A stretch of DNA of 33,165 bases from Xenococcaceae cyanobacterium MO_167.B27 (GCA_030065935.1 JASJCP010000042.1:1-33165); one strand, 5' to 3'. Shown: positions 9,016 to 17,744, counted from the first letter of the stretch. The notes: generated by a model not told the origin, from the sequence alone. Numbers and translations are program-made.

Positions 9016-9465
9016 TTGTCTAGGCTTAGTATTTTAGTGCTACACGGGCCAAACTTAAATCTCCTGGGAACTAGAGAACCTGAAGTTTATGGCTCAGTAA
9101 CTCTTGAAGGAATTAACCAATCCTTAACAGAGGAATCAAATAAGCTGCAAGTGCAAGTTTCGTGCTTGCAGTTTAACCATGAAGGGGACTTAGTAGATGC
9201 AATTCACAAAGCTCCCCTAGAACACCAAGGAATTATAATCAATGCAGCAGCATATACCCACACTAGTGTAGCTATAAGAGATGCTATCTCGGGGGTCAAT
9301 ATTCCTACTGTAGAAGTGCATTTGAGTAACATTTATCGTCGCGAAGAATTCCGCCATCATTCCTACATTGCCCCAGTTGTAATTGGTCAGATAAGTGGCT
9401 TTGGTAGTAACAGCTACATTCTGGGATTGGAAGCTATAGTAAGTCATTTAAGAACTACAAATTAA
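9016..9465 (+). CDS. aroQ: 3-dehydroquinate dehydratase, type II
   Basis: The 149-aa enzyme dehydrates 3-dehydroquinate to 3-dehydroshikimate in the shikimate pathway. Typical motifs are [21 protein letters not shown] (with the catalytic Tyr region), [28 protein letters not shown] and [19 protein letters not shown] (catalytic His). It is a soluble dodecamer in the family. The reading starts at TTG 9016, directly preceded by an in-frame stop at 9010-9012; the next candidate, GTG 9037, would remove the first beta-strand. TTG is therefore the likely start, perhaps helped by coupling to the small ORF just upstream. Confidence 0.95.
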   Translation: MSRLSILVLHGPNLNLLGTREPEVYGSVTLEGINQSLTEESNKLQVQVSCLQFNHEGDLVDAIHKAPLEHQGIIINAAAYTHTSVAIRDAISGVNIPTVEVHLSNIYRREEFRHHSYIAPVVIGQISGFGSNSYILGLEAIVSHLRTTN

Positions 9466-10515
9466 TCAAAATTCTCGATTATTCCCATCACTAATTATCT
9501 TTAACCTAACTATTTTTTCTCCACCATCATCTAACTTTACTTGGATTGTTTCATTAGTTAAACTTTCCAAACAGTTAAGGAGCGATCGCAGATGAGGATT
9601 AGATGCGCCAGTCTCTACATAGAGGCGATCTGCGACATTGCCCATTCGCTTCCAGGTAGTATAGAGTTTTCCGACAAGTTGTTCCAGGTTAGTAGCTTGT
9701 TTGACTAAATCCGCAGCAGTATTAACACAATTTAACCGCATGGCTTCGTCTAGAGCCAATTCCATGTCAACATTACCATCTCTAATAGTTTGTACTTGAG
9801 CAGCAGAATCAAGGTATTTAGCCAGGTTTTTCGCCTCTGAGGTCATTAACTTAACCGTATCAATATCAGGACTATCTGCAACTTCCTTTTTGATACCTTC
9901 TAGGTGAAGATCGGGTAATTTCTCCATTTCTCGCACCAAAGGAGCAAGATGACGGGGTGGTAATGCACCTGCTGCTGCTTTTTCCTTGACTTCTTCAGGG
10001 AGTAATTCTGAAGTCATAGCCGTCCACTCATCAGAGAGTTGTTTCACTTCCCTTCTAGTAATGCGATCGCCTTTTTGAGCAGCTTCACTTACTAGCTTTT
10101 GCACTTCTGGATCGGCTTTAGCAGTTTCCACAAATGCCCGTTTACTAAAATTATTAATACTAGTAGGGTCTAATTGTCCTTCTGCTAAAAGAGTATCTGC
10201 ACTGTTAGCTAATTGAATTAAAGCATAGGCTTGAGACTTGGTAATTTCGCGATTTTTGAGCCAATTAAGAAATCCTGAGCCTCTACCTTCTCCTCCCTTC
10301 TTTTCTCTATCCCTTACTGCTCTTAGAATCCGTCCGCGCCAAATATCGGTTTGCAGATCGAAGCGATCGCAGACTTGCCATACCGCATCTAATTGCTGCT
10401 GAAAATCAAATTCTTCTATGGCTTCATCTTCAGGATCCGGAAGCTCAAAGTTAAAATCCACAGGAGTTTCTAACGCAGCAGCTATTTCTTCTTGAGATAC
10501 GGTAGTGCTATCCAT
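9466..10515 (-). CDS. Conserved-looking hypothetical protein, DUF3102-like segment
   Basis: The 349-aa, acidic, mostly helical protein is not one I can name. After an acidic N-terminus, residues about 50-105 (WRGRILRAVRDRE, then GFLNWLKNREITKSQAY) resemble the DUF3102/ParB-associated pattern of a basic helix, a glycine, an aromatic-W-L segment and a helix-turn-helix-like part. The rest is helical with no catalytic motif, ending in a short beta-rich tail (IQVKLDDGGEKIVRLKII). It might bind DNA. It ends on the last base before the aroQ stop region, so the two genes are tail to tail with no gap. There are no transmembrane segments. Confidence 0.6.
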   Translation of the reverse strand: MDSTTVSQEEIAAALETPVDFNFELPDPEDEAIEEFDFQQQLDAVWQVCDRFDLQTDIWRGRILRAVRDREKKGGEGRGSGFLNWLKNREITKSQAYALIQLANSADTLLAEGQLDPTSINNFSKRAFVETAKADPEVQKLVSEAAQKGDRITRREVKQLSDEWTAMTSELLPEEVKEKAAAGALPPRHLAPLVREMEKLPDLHLEGIKKEVADSPDIDTVKLMTSEAKNLAKYLDSAAQVQTIRDGNVDMELALDEAMRLNCVNTAADLVKQATNLEQLVGKLYTTWKRMGNVADRLYVETGASNPHLRSLLNCLESLTNETIQVKLDDGGEKIVRLKIISDGNNREF

Positions 10516-10565
10516 AAACAGTAAGGTGATAGTGATACAGCCTACTTATAATCTCATATTTGAGG

Positions 10566-11531
10566 TCAATCCTTCAGAGAGTAGATCGTCTTTGCCCAAA
10601 TTTGGATTTTTTCGGCAAATCTATAGTGATAAGCTTGTAACTCCCCTGGACTCATCCCCTGTTGGGTGGCTGTTTCAAAGATCTCACACAGCGATCGCAT
10701 TGTCTTCTGCGCTTCCTGGGGAGATTGAGGATTTATTTGGAGTAAAAAGTCTAATTTACTGCGGACTTGGGCGATCCTATCTAAAGCTCGCCATTGATTA
10801 GTCTCTTCTGGAAGGGATAAATCCGAAGCTGGTAGGAGTTCACAAGCTACTGGGGGAGCATGAGTCCTAGAATAATTCAGTCTTGAATTCTCGTTACTTT
10901 CTTCTAACAGTTGAGTTTGGGGAGATACATAAGTATGATTTGTTTCGTTATAGGCTAAAACTTCTCCCGTCTCTATATGATAAATCCAGCCGTAGATGTG
11001 TAGTTGACCCCGATGCAATTTTGCTTGTATCACTGGGTAAGTTTTAAGATTGGCAATCTGAATCAAAACATTTTCTGCGACTAAAATCTCGATTAATTCT
11101 TCGTCTGAGTAATTTAGATAATTTTCTGTTACCAGACGGCGTGTTGATTCTGCGTGTTTGAGCCAATCATAAACCAAGGGCATATCTTTTTGAAGTTGAT
11201 TTAGCTTCAGTAGTCCCTTCATTGCGCCACAATGAGAATGTCCACACACTATGATTTGCTGAATATCTAGAGCATGAATTGCATACTCTAAAGTTCCTCC
11301 TTCCCCTCCATTAGCTGCACCATAGGGAGGAATAATATTACCTGCATTGCGAATCACAAATAATTCTCCCACATCAGCATTGGTAATTAGATTGGGATCG
11401 ATTCGAGAATCAGAGCAAGTGATAAACAAAACTCTAGGCTTTTGACCGTGAGAAAGTTCTGTTAAGAGTTCTTGATGAGTAGGAACATAGGTATGGCGAA
11501 ACTCATCTAAACCGCGAATTAATTTTTTCAC
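10566..11531 (-). CDS. ccaA: Beta-carbonic anhydrase with C-terminal extension (carboxysomal CcaA/IcfA type)
   Basis: The 321-aa enzyme interconverts CO2 and bicarbonate. The zinc site is complete: CSDSRID (C39, D41, R43) and CGHSHCGAM (H98, C101). The GTG start at 11531 gives the usual MKKLI-GL-EF start. About 110 residues beyond the catalytic core (from about 210) match the extended C-terminus of cyanobacterial CcaA proteins, which dock to the beta-carboxysome through CcmM. The role is therefore probably CO2 supply to Rubisco inside the carboxysome. No ccm or rbc gene is nearby. Confidence 0.9.
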   Translation of the reverse strand: MKKLIRGLDEFRHTYVPTHQELLTELSHGQKPRVLFITCSDSRIDPNLITNADVGELFVIRNAGNIIPPYGAANGGEGGTLEYAIHALDIQQIIVCGHSHCGAMKGLLKLNQLQKDMPLVYDWLKHAESTRRLVTENYLNYSDEELIEILVAENVLIQIANLKTYPVIQAKLHRGQLHIYGWIYHIETGEVLAYNETNHTYVSPQTQLLEESNENSRLNYSRTHAPPVACELLPASDLSLPEETNQWRALDRIAQVRSKLDFLLQINPQSPQEAQKTMRSLCEIFETATQQGMSPGELQAYHYRFAEKIQIWAKTIYSLKD

Positions 11532-11551
11532 CTTAGTTCACTTCCTTAATT

Positions 11552-11588
11552 AGTAAGCAGTAAGCAGTAAGCAGTATTCAGTATTCAG
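11552..11588. repeat. Heptamer STRR (AAGCAGT then CAGTATT)
   Basis: Tandem AAGCAGT units pass into CAGTATT units. The same CAGTATT motif resumes at 11716 on the other side of a MITE-like element, so the element appears inserted inside the array. Confidence 0.8.
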
Positions 11589-11715
11589 ACTAAGTTGCGT
11601 TGTCATAGGATAATATGATCCCCCCTTGATCCCCCTTAACCCCCCTTAATAAGGGGGGTACGCAAAGAAGAACACAAAAAATCAAACGTTCGAGAGGGTG
11701 TGCAAAACTCGGTAT
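11589..11715. mobile_element. MITE-like element, copy A (ACTAAGTTGC ends)
   Basis: It starts ACTAAGTTGCGTTGTCATAG and ends GCAAAACTCGGTAT; the ends are imperfect inverted repeats of each other. It shares its left end, the internal CGCAAAGAAGAAC and its right end with 25507-25610. Inside is a hairpin CCCCCCTT-AAT-AAGGGGGG. There is no coding capacity. Heptamer repeats CAGTATT flank both sides. Confidence 0.7.
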
Positions 11716-11784
11716 CAGTATTCAGTAATTAATCATCAACCATTAACCATCAACAAGAACGCAATTAGCTTTTCATCCATCAAC

Positions 11785-12864
11785 TTAATCTCCCAAACAA
11801 ATTCCTAAACCTTTAGCAGTTTTAACTAAAGTATCTTGAGGATCCACAGCACGATAATTCTTAATGGCTTCTGCTATAGGTACGGCTTTAACTGAACGCT
11901 CTTGCCATGTCACCATATGATCGTACTTTTCCTGAGCAATTAATTCTACTGCTGCTACTCCAAAAGCGGAAGCTAATATCCGATCTAAGGGAGAAGAAAT
12001 ACCGCCTCGTTGGGTATGTCCCAATACTGTCACCCTAGTTTCCGCACCACTCATAGTGGTAATCTTTTCTGAGAGATATTGACCAATTCCCCCGAGACGA
12101 CAGTCAGCAAAATGTCCTTGCTGTACTAAATCTCCTGATTCAGTACACACTGCTTCTGACACTACCGCAATACTATAATCTTGTCCTTGAGCTTGTCTTT
12201 TTTTGATATGCTCACAAACTTTTTCTAATTTATAAGGGATTTCAGGAATTAAAATAATATCCGCCCCTCCAGCAATCCCTGCATTCAGTGCAATATGTCC
12301 CGCGTCTCTTCCCATAACCTCCACAATCATCACTCTACTGTGACTAGCAGCCGTAAAATGTAGGCGATCAATGGCTTCTGTGGCAATATTAACTGCTGTA
12401 TCAAACCCGATAGAGCGTTCTGTAATTCCCACGTCATTATCAATGGTTTTGGGAATTCCGACTAAATTAATTCCTCCTTGTTGGGCGAGTTTACGTAAGA
12501 TTGCTAGGCTACCATCTCCCCCGATACCAATCAAAGCATCTAAGCCCAACTTATCATAACCTTCGATAATTTCTTGAGAGCGATCGCATAATGAGCCATC
12601 CGTCATGGGAAAAGCAAAAGGATCGCCTTTATTGGTAGTACCCAGAAATGTTCCCCCAATAGTTAGTAAAGGATCGACTTTAGCAACATCTAATTTAATG
12701 GCTTGGGGAGGACGACTCATTAACCCGTGAGTTGCTTTACAAATACCCCAGACTTCCCAATCATAGACGTTAATAGCACAACGAGTAACTGCTCGAATAA
12801 CTGCATTTAAACCTGCACAGTCACCACCACTGGTGAGAATACCAATTCTTTTTTTGTCTGCCAT
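11785..12864 (-). CDS. pfkA: 6-phosphofructokinase
   Basis: The 359-aa enzyme phosphorylates fructose 6-phosphate to the 1,6-bisphosphate in glycolysis. It has GILTSGGDCAGLNA (8-21, nucleotide loop), GIGGDGSL (113-120), GIPKTIDND (136-144, catalytic Asp region) and EVMGRDAGHIA (substrate site). Gly in GGDGS usually goes with ATP use, whereas Lys in PKTIDND (Gly in classic ATP enzymes) is shared with PPi enzymes; the phosphate donor is thus not certain, though ATP is more likely. The gene is monocistronic in appearance. The C-terminus is complete. Confidence 0.93.
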   Translation of the reverse strand: MADKKRIGILTSGGDCAGLNAVIRAVTRCAINVYDWEVWGICKATHGLMSRPPQAIKLDVAKVDPLLTIGGTFLGTTNKGDPFAFPMTDGSLCDRSQEIIEGYDKLGLDALIGIGGDGSLAILRKLAQQGGINLVGIPKTIDNDVGITERSIGFDTAVNIATEAIDRLHFTAASHSRVMIVEVMGRDAGHIALNAGIAGGADIILIPEIPYKLEKVCEHIKKRQAQGQDYSIAVVSEAVCTESGDLVQQGHFADCRLGGIGQYLSEKITTMSGAETRVTVLGHTQRGGISSPLDRILASAFGVAAVELIAQEKYDHMVTWQERSVKAVPIAEAIKNYRAVDPQDTLVKTAKGLGICLGD

Positions 12865-13007
12865 AAACTATAGCTGTGAGAATTCCCTTCTAAATTGTTG
12901 GGGAAATTGGTCATAATCTCTTCAGAGTTAAGCAATTCTCTAGAATTTTGCTGAATGCTGTATGGAGAATCAGCGATCGCAATTTTTCAAATCTTAAAAA
13001 CTCCGAA

Positions 13008-13595
13008 TTACTTATTCATATTTGCTTGTAACTGGTTGATTATTTGTTTTAGACCCTGAATAAAAACCTGAAAGCTTTTAGAATTATTGCTACCCGGATC
13101 AAGATGTTTTGCGATCGCTCTACTTCCAGTTATTGGTTGATAATTTGGTGCAATCTTTCTTAATTCTTGTTTAGGAGAGCCAATATTGTCTGGATTTCTA
13201 TATTTTGCTTTCTCTTGTAATCTAGCTAATTTTCCCGACTTAATTTTTAATCCCTTTTCCACAGCAACTAAATCTCCTAAAAACCATGACTCTAGTTCAT
13301 GACAAGGAATTCTAATTAATGTATCGGGTCTATTTGCTTTTTGACATAATTGCAATAATTGTTGTTTAATTTTAAGGCAATCACCACTATCTTTATCTCG
13401 AAGAATAATAAATTTTGTTGGTTTGGGAAATGCTTTTAATTTTCTAGGAATAGACTTTTCTAAATCTTGCTTACCCTCGTGAGGAATACATTTATAAGTA
13501 ATCTTGTCAGGAATTATTTTTGGTAATAATATTTTCAGCATCTCTTTCATAGAAGGTTCCTCTAGAAGAAAAATAATTTGGTAATAATAACTCAT
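13008..13595 (-). CDS. DUF4276 family protein (Toprim-like), partner of the upstream AAA ATPase
   Basis: The 195-aa protein shows the DUF4276 pattern: FLLEEPSMKEML (9-20, acidic pair E12/E13), ILRDKDSGDC (64-73, D67/D69/D72) and IPCHELESWFLGD (96-108). An early Glu followed by a D-x-D in a strand-loop context is the Toprim arrangement, so metal-dependent nuclease or related activity is plausible but unproven. Its start ATG overlaps the stop of the ATPase gene (TAATG), which implies coupled translation. Family knowledge: DUF4276 genes often sit next to AAA_21/AAA_15 ATPases in phage-defence-like contexts. Confidence 0.85.
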   Translation of the reverse strand: MSYYYQIIFLLEEPSMKEMLKILLPKIIPDKITYKCIPHEGKQDLEKSIPRKLKAFPKPTKFIILRDKDSGDCLKIKQQLLQLCQKANRPDTLIRIPCHELESWFLGDLVAVEKGLKIKSGKLARLQEKAKYRNPDNIGSPKQELRKIAPNYQPITGSRAIAKHLDPGSNNSKSFQVFIQGLKQIINQLQANMNK

Positions 13596-14779
13596 TATGG
13601 ATTAGCATCTCCAAATAATCCTTGTTTCCAAAGATAACCAGGGAAATCTCCTTCCTTTACTAAGCCTTTCAGAATTTCGTCCTCAGATGCTTTATAAATA
13701 TTAGTTATTCCCGATTTCTTTTCTAACCAATAAATATTGTCTAACTCCACAGCATTAATAAAATCTGGGGAATGAGTCGTCACAAAAACTTGTCCTTCTT
13801 TCCTAGTATATGCAGCAAATTCTTCTGCTAGTTCAGATAATAAAGAAGGATATAATTGATTTTCTGGTTCTTCTACACATAGAAGAGGATGGGGATTAGG
13901 ATCGTATAATAATACTAGATAAGCAAACATTTTGATTGTTCCATCTGAAACATATCTAGCAATAAAAGGGTCTTTAAAAGCACTATCTTGAAACCGCAAA
14001 ATTAGGCGACCATCTTCTGTATTTTTAGCTTCTATTTGAGATACACCAGGAACTCTTTGTTTCATTTTTTCCAAAACAGTATTAAAAATATCTGGATAAC
14101 TTTCATATAAAAATTGAGCAACTAGGGGTAAGTTATCTCCAGTTTTTGATAAATGTTCCGCATAACCAGCATCTTTAATACCTCTAGCATCAGTAATATG
14201 AAAATCTGATACGTACCAATTTTCTATTAATAATCTAAAAGCACTTGCAGCCTTAAATCTTTTAAATTGCCCTAATCCTTTAATCGCAAGAATATCTTTT
14301 GATTCTAAGGTTTGTTCTTCCCTTTGTAGTTCTTCATCAGGTTTATCGAAATCTTCTTCATTAAGAATCGCATATCCTTGACCGTATTGAAAATCTAGAA
14401 AATGAAAAGGAGAACCATAAGAACCTCGTTTATAACGTAATATCTCTCGTTTCACTACAGGTCTATTTTTTTCTTGTCCAATTTTTAAAACATAAGTCAC
14501 TAATCTTTCTTTATCTATGATTTTCATCCGAAATTTTATTTCAAATTCTATATCCTCATTTTCATGTCCTCTGGTAATAACCTCTTTATAACCACCTCTA
14601 ACTTGCAAAGCTTGACGAACATTATTTTTTAAAGCATCTCGTAAAAATCTAAAAACATCAAAAAAAGTACTCTTTCCAGTTCCATTCGCTCCCACAAGGA
14701 CACAAAACGCTGGCATATTATTAATTTCAATATTTTGCAAACAGCGATATTTTTTAATTTTTAATGATTCTATTCTCAT
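13595..14779 (-). CDS. AAA family ATPase (AAA_21/AAA_15, OLD/SMC-like)
   Basis: This 394-aa ABC-type ATPase has an SMC-like head: MRIESLKIKKYRCLQNIEI start, Walker A GANGTGKS (30-37), signature-like YVSDGTIKMF (276-285), Walker B PLLCVEEPE (298-306) with the catalytic Glu, and H-loop VFVTTHSPDF (331-340). The middle insert (about 110-270) is mixed charge and lacks a long coiled coil. Toprim is absent from this chain and is probably supplied by the overlapping DUF4276 gene, like a split OLD nuclease. The likely role is an ATP-gated effector or sensor against phage or plasmid DNA; this is inference. No HIP1 site occurs in the gene. Confidence 0.85.
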   Translation of the reverse strand: MRIESLKIKKYRCLQNIEINNMPAFCVLVGANGTGKSTFFDVFRFLRDALKNNVRQALQVRGGYKEVITRGHENEDIEFEIKFRMKIIDKERLVTYVLKIGQEKNRPVVKREILRYKRGSYGSPFHFLDFQYGQGYAILNEEDFDKPDEELQREEQTLESKDILAIKGLGQFKRFKAASAFRLLIENWYVSDFHITDARGIKDAGYAEHLSKTGDNLPLVAQFLYESYPDIFNTVLEKMKQRVPGVSQIEAKNTEDGRLILRFQDSAFKDPFIARYVSDGTIKMFAYLVLLYDPNPHPLLCVEEPENQLYPSLLSELAEEFAAYTRKEGQVFVTTHSPDFINAVELDNIYWLEKKSGITNIYKASEDEILKGLVKEGDFPGYLWKQGLFGDANP

Positions 14780-14844
14780 AATTACAGTTCATTTTTTTAT
14801 CTCTATTATTGAGTTTTTTTGATTATTAGCTTGTGCAGAGGAAA

Positions 14845-14862
14845 GGTAATAGGTAATAGGTA
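14845..14862. repeat. Short heptamer STRR (GGTAATA)
   Basis: Two to three tandem GGTAATA/AGGTAAT units lie directly next to the left end of the MITE at 14863. Confidence 0.7.
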
Positions 14863-15012
14863 ATACCAATTATCGAAAATAGCTAGATATATAGACAATT
14901 TATTTTTTATTAAAATAAATTGCCAAATACTTTGTTATTTTAGGCTTTTGGCTATTGCAAGATTGCCTTTTGCCTCATTACTAAGTCTCTTGTTACTTTT
15001 GATAATTGGTAT
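14863..15012. mobile_element. MITE-like element with ATACCAATTATC terminal inverted repeats
   Basis: This is a 150-bp non-coding element whose first 12 bases (ATACCAATTATC) are exactly complementary to its last 12 (GATAATTGGTAT, ending 15012); the match continues imperfectly inward. An internal inverted repeat CAATTTATTTT / AAAATAAATTG lies near the left end. TA dinucleotides at both ends are consistent with TA target duplication of IS630/Tc1-type elements. No transposase for it is in the window. Confidence 0.75.
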
Positions 15013-15039
15013 AAGTTCAGAACTTTGTTCGTTGAGTAA

Positions 15040-15198
15040 CTATGTACGTTTGCCAATAAAATCTAGAAATTTTCCAACTTCTTGTTCAGCTTTATGGAGT
15101 GGCTTTTGCTTATGGATTTTGATGTAATCACTTAACCACTCTAGTAAATCTTCTTCAGCAATTTGCGTCCCCGCTTCGTTTACTCTGAATCCAAATAA
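15040..15198 (-). pseudogene. Possible gene remnant (52 open codons, no start)
   Basis: The minus strand is open from just inside 15198 to a TAG at 15040-15042. It encodes a soluble helical peptide ending HKAEQEVGKFLDFIGKRT with a natural-looking stop. No ATG, GTG or TTG opens this frame; it is preceded by an in-frame TAG. A second frame just upstream (RLLESLVIWIQSKRSGDANC, then stop) could be the preceding part joined by a frameshift. I do not recognise the family. Position next to a MITE and the ATPase module suggests debris. The remaining sequence to 15382 shows nothing. Confidence 0.3.
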
Positions 15199-15382
15199 CT
15201 AGACTTTCTAATAACCGTCTCAAAATTTATTGCCTCTTAAAAGGTTTAGCTCACTCCTCTTTTACTCCTTCAATCTTAAAGTACTCACCTCACAAGCCTA
15301 AAACACCATTGATTTTAATATTTCTTTCTAATACGGTATCGCAAGATATTTTTGTACTAATGTACCGACTATCTATACTTCC

Positions 15383-16627
15383 ATGATCAGATATGCTAAA
15401 ATCCCTGGAAATTTACCATGTTGTTCTAAAACATTGGATATTAATTATTCCGACTCTTCGCAATACAAATATGCTCTAGTTCATGAGTGGTTGACCCCAA
15501 AAGCTACAGGGGGTTCAGAGTTGGTAGTCCAAGAAATACTTAAGTTTATAGATGCCGATCTCTACGCTTTAATTGATTTTGAGTCGGTTAACCCCGATAG
15601 TTATCTTTATCAACGCCAAATTGGTAGTACCTTTTTGCAACATTTTCCCTTAGCTCGCAATGGTGTACAAAAATACTTACCTCTAATGCCTCTGGCGATC
15701 GAACAGTTAGATTTAAGGGAATATCAGGTGATACTATCATCTTCCCATGCAGTAGCCAAAGGGGTGTTAACCAGTCCTCATCAGTTACACATTTGCTATT
15801 GTCATACCCCGATGCGTTATGCTTGGGACTTGACTTTTGATTATCTTCAAGGAGATAAAAGAGGTTCAGGTCTTGCTGGTATTGCCACAAGATATATCTT
15901 GCACCAACTACGTCAATGGGATGTAATTTCTGCTAATCGAGTGGATTATTTTATTGCTAATTCTCATCATACCGCCCGTCGTATATGGCGTTGCTATCGT
16001 CGGAGGGCTAAAGTAATTTATCCTCCAGTAGCAATAGAAAGATTTAATAAGTCAGCCAAATTGCGATCGCCAAAAGCGGAATTTTATCTTACAGTATGTC
16101 GTTTGGTGAGTTATAAAAAAGTAGCTTTAATCGTTGAGGCATTCAACCAGTTAAAGAAGCCTCTAGTGGTAATTGGTTCTGGTTCTGACCTAAGTTTAAT
16201 TGGTCGGTTAGCCAAATCCAATGTGCAAGTCATGGGCTTACAACCCCATAATGTAGTAGAGGAGTATATGGCAAAAGCTAAGGCATTTGTTTATGCTGCT
16301 TGTGAAGATTTTGGTATTGCTTTAGTAGAAGCTCAAGCTTGTGGAACACCCGTAATTGCTTACGGAGGAGGAGGTGCTTTAGAAACAGTAAAAGATATTC
16401 GTCAAAATCCCCAAACTGGTACTGGTTTATTGTTTCCAGTACAAACTGCAACAGCAATAGTCCAAGCAGTTGAAACATTTGAACAAGTTGCCAGTAAAAT
16501 CAGTTCAGAACAATGTTGCTTACAAGCAGCTAAATTTAGTTCTTCCATATTTCAAAAGTCTTATCAAGAATTTCTCGATAACTGCTGTCGTGAATTCTAC
16601 TCCCATAATCAGCACAAAGAGATTTAA
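15383..16627 (+). CDS. Glycosyltransferase family 4, WbaZ-like (probable mannosyltransferase)
   Basis: This 414-aa GT-B enzyme has an N-terminal domain with YALVHEWLTPKATGGSE (30-46) and CYCHTPMRYAWDL (138-150), both characteristic of WbaZ-like GT4. The donor motif is EDFGIALVEAQACGTPVIAYG (308-328). WbaZ-type enzymes use GDP-mannose, which fits the gmd and GDP-fucose genes about 1-2 kb downstream. It probably acts at the cytoplasmic face of the membrane in exopolysaccharide or O-antigen assembly. The 28 residues before YKYALVHEWL look like an extra leader; there is no other in-frame ATG. It is the first gene of the plus-strand polysaccharide block. Confidence 0.85.
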   Translation: MIRYAKIPGNLPCCSKTLDINYSDSSQYKYALVHEWLTPKATGGSELVVQEILKFIDADLYALIDFESVNPDSYLYQRQIGSTFLQHFPLARNGVQKYLPLMPLAIEQLDLREYQVILSSSHAVAKGVLTSPHQLHICYCHTPMRYAWDLTFDYLQGDKRGSGLAGIATRYILHQLRQWDVISANRVDYFIANSHHTARRIWRCYRRRAKVIYPPVAIERFNKSAKLRSPKAEFYLTVCRLVSYKKVALIVEAFNQLKKPLVVIGSGSDLSLIGRLAKSNVQVMGLQPHNVVEEYMAKAKAFVYAACEDFGIALVEAQACGTPVIAYGGGGALETVKDIRQNPQTGTGLLFPVQTATAIVQAVETFEQVASKISSEQCCLQAAKFSSSIFQKSYQEFLDNCCREFYSHNQHKEI

Positions 16628-16716
16628 AATCACAAATTGCTCAAATTTTGGGTGGTGATTGCTCTTTCTAGCTTTATTATTGGGATTATGTGGTGTGTGT
16701 GATGTGAAGGAGTGAG

Positions 16717-17451
16717 ATGACTGCTACTAACAGCCAATTTGACTCCGTCAAAAGTTCCAGAAGGTTTCTCAAAAAAGGGTTTCGACCTTTTGCTAATCCG
16801 AGAAAGCCTCAAGGTTTATCCTTAAAAGCTCTAGACGGAGACGTTGCTAAACGTTTATTTGATATTGTTTTTTCCTTATTAATTCTGATTGTCTTCTTTC
16901 CTGTGTATTTGGTTCTGGCAATATTAATTGCTCTGAGTTCGCCAGGACCCATATTTTATGTTCAGCAGAGAATTGGTCAAGATTTCCAGCCTTTTAACTG
17001 TATTAAATTCCGTACCATGGTCACTAATGCAGACGAAATGCTAGAAGCTATGATGGCAGAATCTCCCCAAATGCGCCAGGAATTTAGGGATAATTTTAAG
17101 CTGAAACGTGACCCCAGAATCACTAAAATAGGACATTTTTTACGTCTGACTAGCTTAGACGAATTTCCCCAATTTTGGAATGTTTTAAAGGGGGATATGA
17201 GCGTAATCGGCCCTAGACCTCTCGTACCCGAAGAGCTATATAAGTATGGTCGTCATATCAATACAGTCTTAAAAATCAAACCAGGAATTACTGGATTATG
17301 GCAAGTATCAGGTAGAAACGACATTCCTTATCCCAAGAGAGTGAAAATAGATGTCTATTATGCTACTAGCCATAATTGGTTATTAGACCTTTGGATTATC
17401 ATCAAAACCATAGGAATAGTCCTTTTTCCCCATAATAATGGTGCTTATTAA
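16717..17451 (+). CDS. Polyprenyl-phosphate sugar-1-phosphate transferase (priming glycosyltransferase)
   Basis: The 244-aa member of the bacterial sugar transferase family attaches the first sugar phosphate to undecaprenyl phosphate. Motifs: KRLFDIVFSLLILIVFFPVY (46-65, membrane anchor), CIKFRTM (about 96-102, catalytic region), RLTSLDEFPQFWNVLKGDMS and VIGPRPL (donor/lipid site), and KPGITGLWQVSGRND near the end. It lacks the N-terminal multi-TM domain of full-length WbaP, so it is a minimal PglC-like core with a short basic leader. AAGGAG lies 6 nt before ATG 16717. It follows the GT4 gene by about 90 bp, consistent with one transcript. Confidence 0.92.
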   Translation: MTATNSQFDSVKSSRRFLKKGFRPFANPRKPQGLSLKALDGDVAKRLFDIVFSLLILIVFFPVYLVLAILIALSSPGPIFYVQQRIGQDFQPFNCIKFRTMVTNADEMLEAMMAESPQMRQEFRDNFKLKRDPRITKIGHFLRLTSLDEFPQFWNVLKGDMSVIGPRPLVPEELYKYGRHINTVLKIKPGITGLWQVSGRNDIPYPKRVKIDVYYATSHNWLLDLWIIIKTIGIVLFPHNNGAY

Positions 17452-17744
17452 CTAAATAGTACTATTGCTCTAGAACCGATTGTTACCAAAATAAATCATT
17501 TTAAAGTCCTACCCTTTATTGCTAAGTTAAGTCAGCAGCAACTCTTTTAAGTACTAATGACTAACAATTTCTAATTTATTAGGGGCAATCGGTAAACATT
17601 TAAGTTAATTTATTAAAGAAGAACTGATAAGTTGCGTCAAGTTACTTAGTAACACAAGTGTAATTTTTATAATTACTAAGCTGTTGCTTACTATGCAATA
17701 CTTTTTGGAGATTGCAATAAAAATACAATCAGGAATTATAGAGT
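17452..17744. other. Intergenic spacer upstream of gmd
   Basis: This 293-bp AT-rich spacer shows no ORF of interest, no STRR and no clear hairpin terminator. It may contain a separate gmd promoter. Confidence 0.4.

Noticed and set aside
10505-10801. Plus-strand ORF of 98 codons
   Set aside because: It lies over the carbonic anhydrase gene in the opposite strand, with no ribosome site or recognisable product.
13008-14779. Assignment of the ATPase pair to PARIS, Gabija or Septu
   Set aside because: The small partner matches DUF4276 and not DUF4435, UvrD or HNH; naming a known system would go beyond the sequence.
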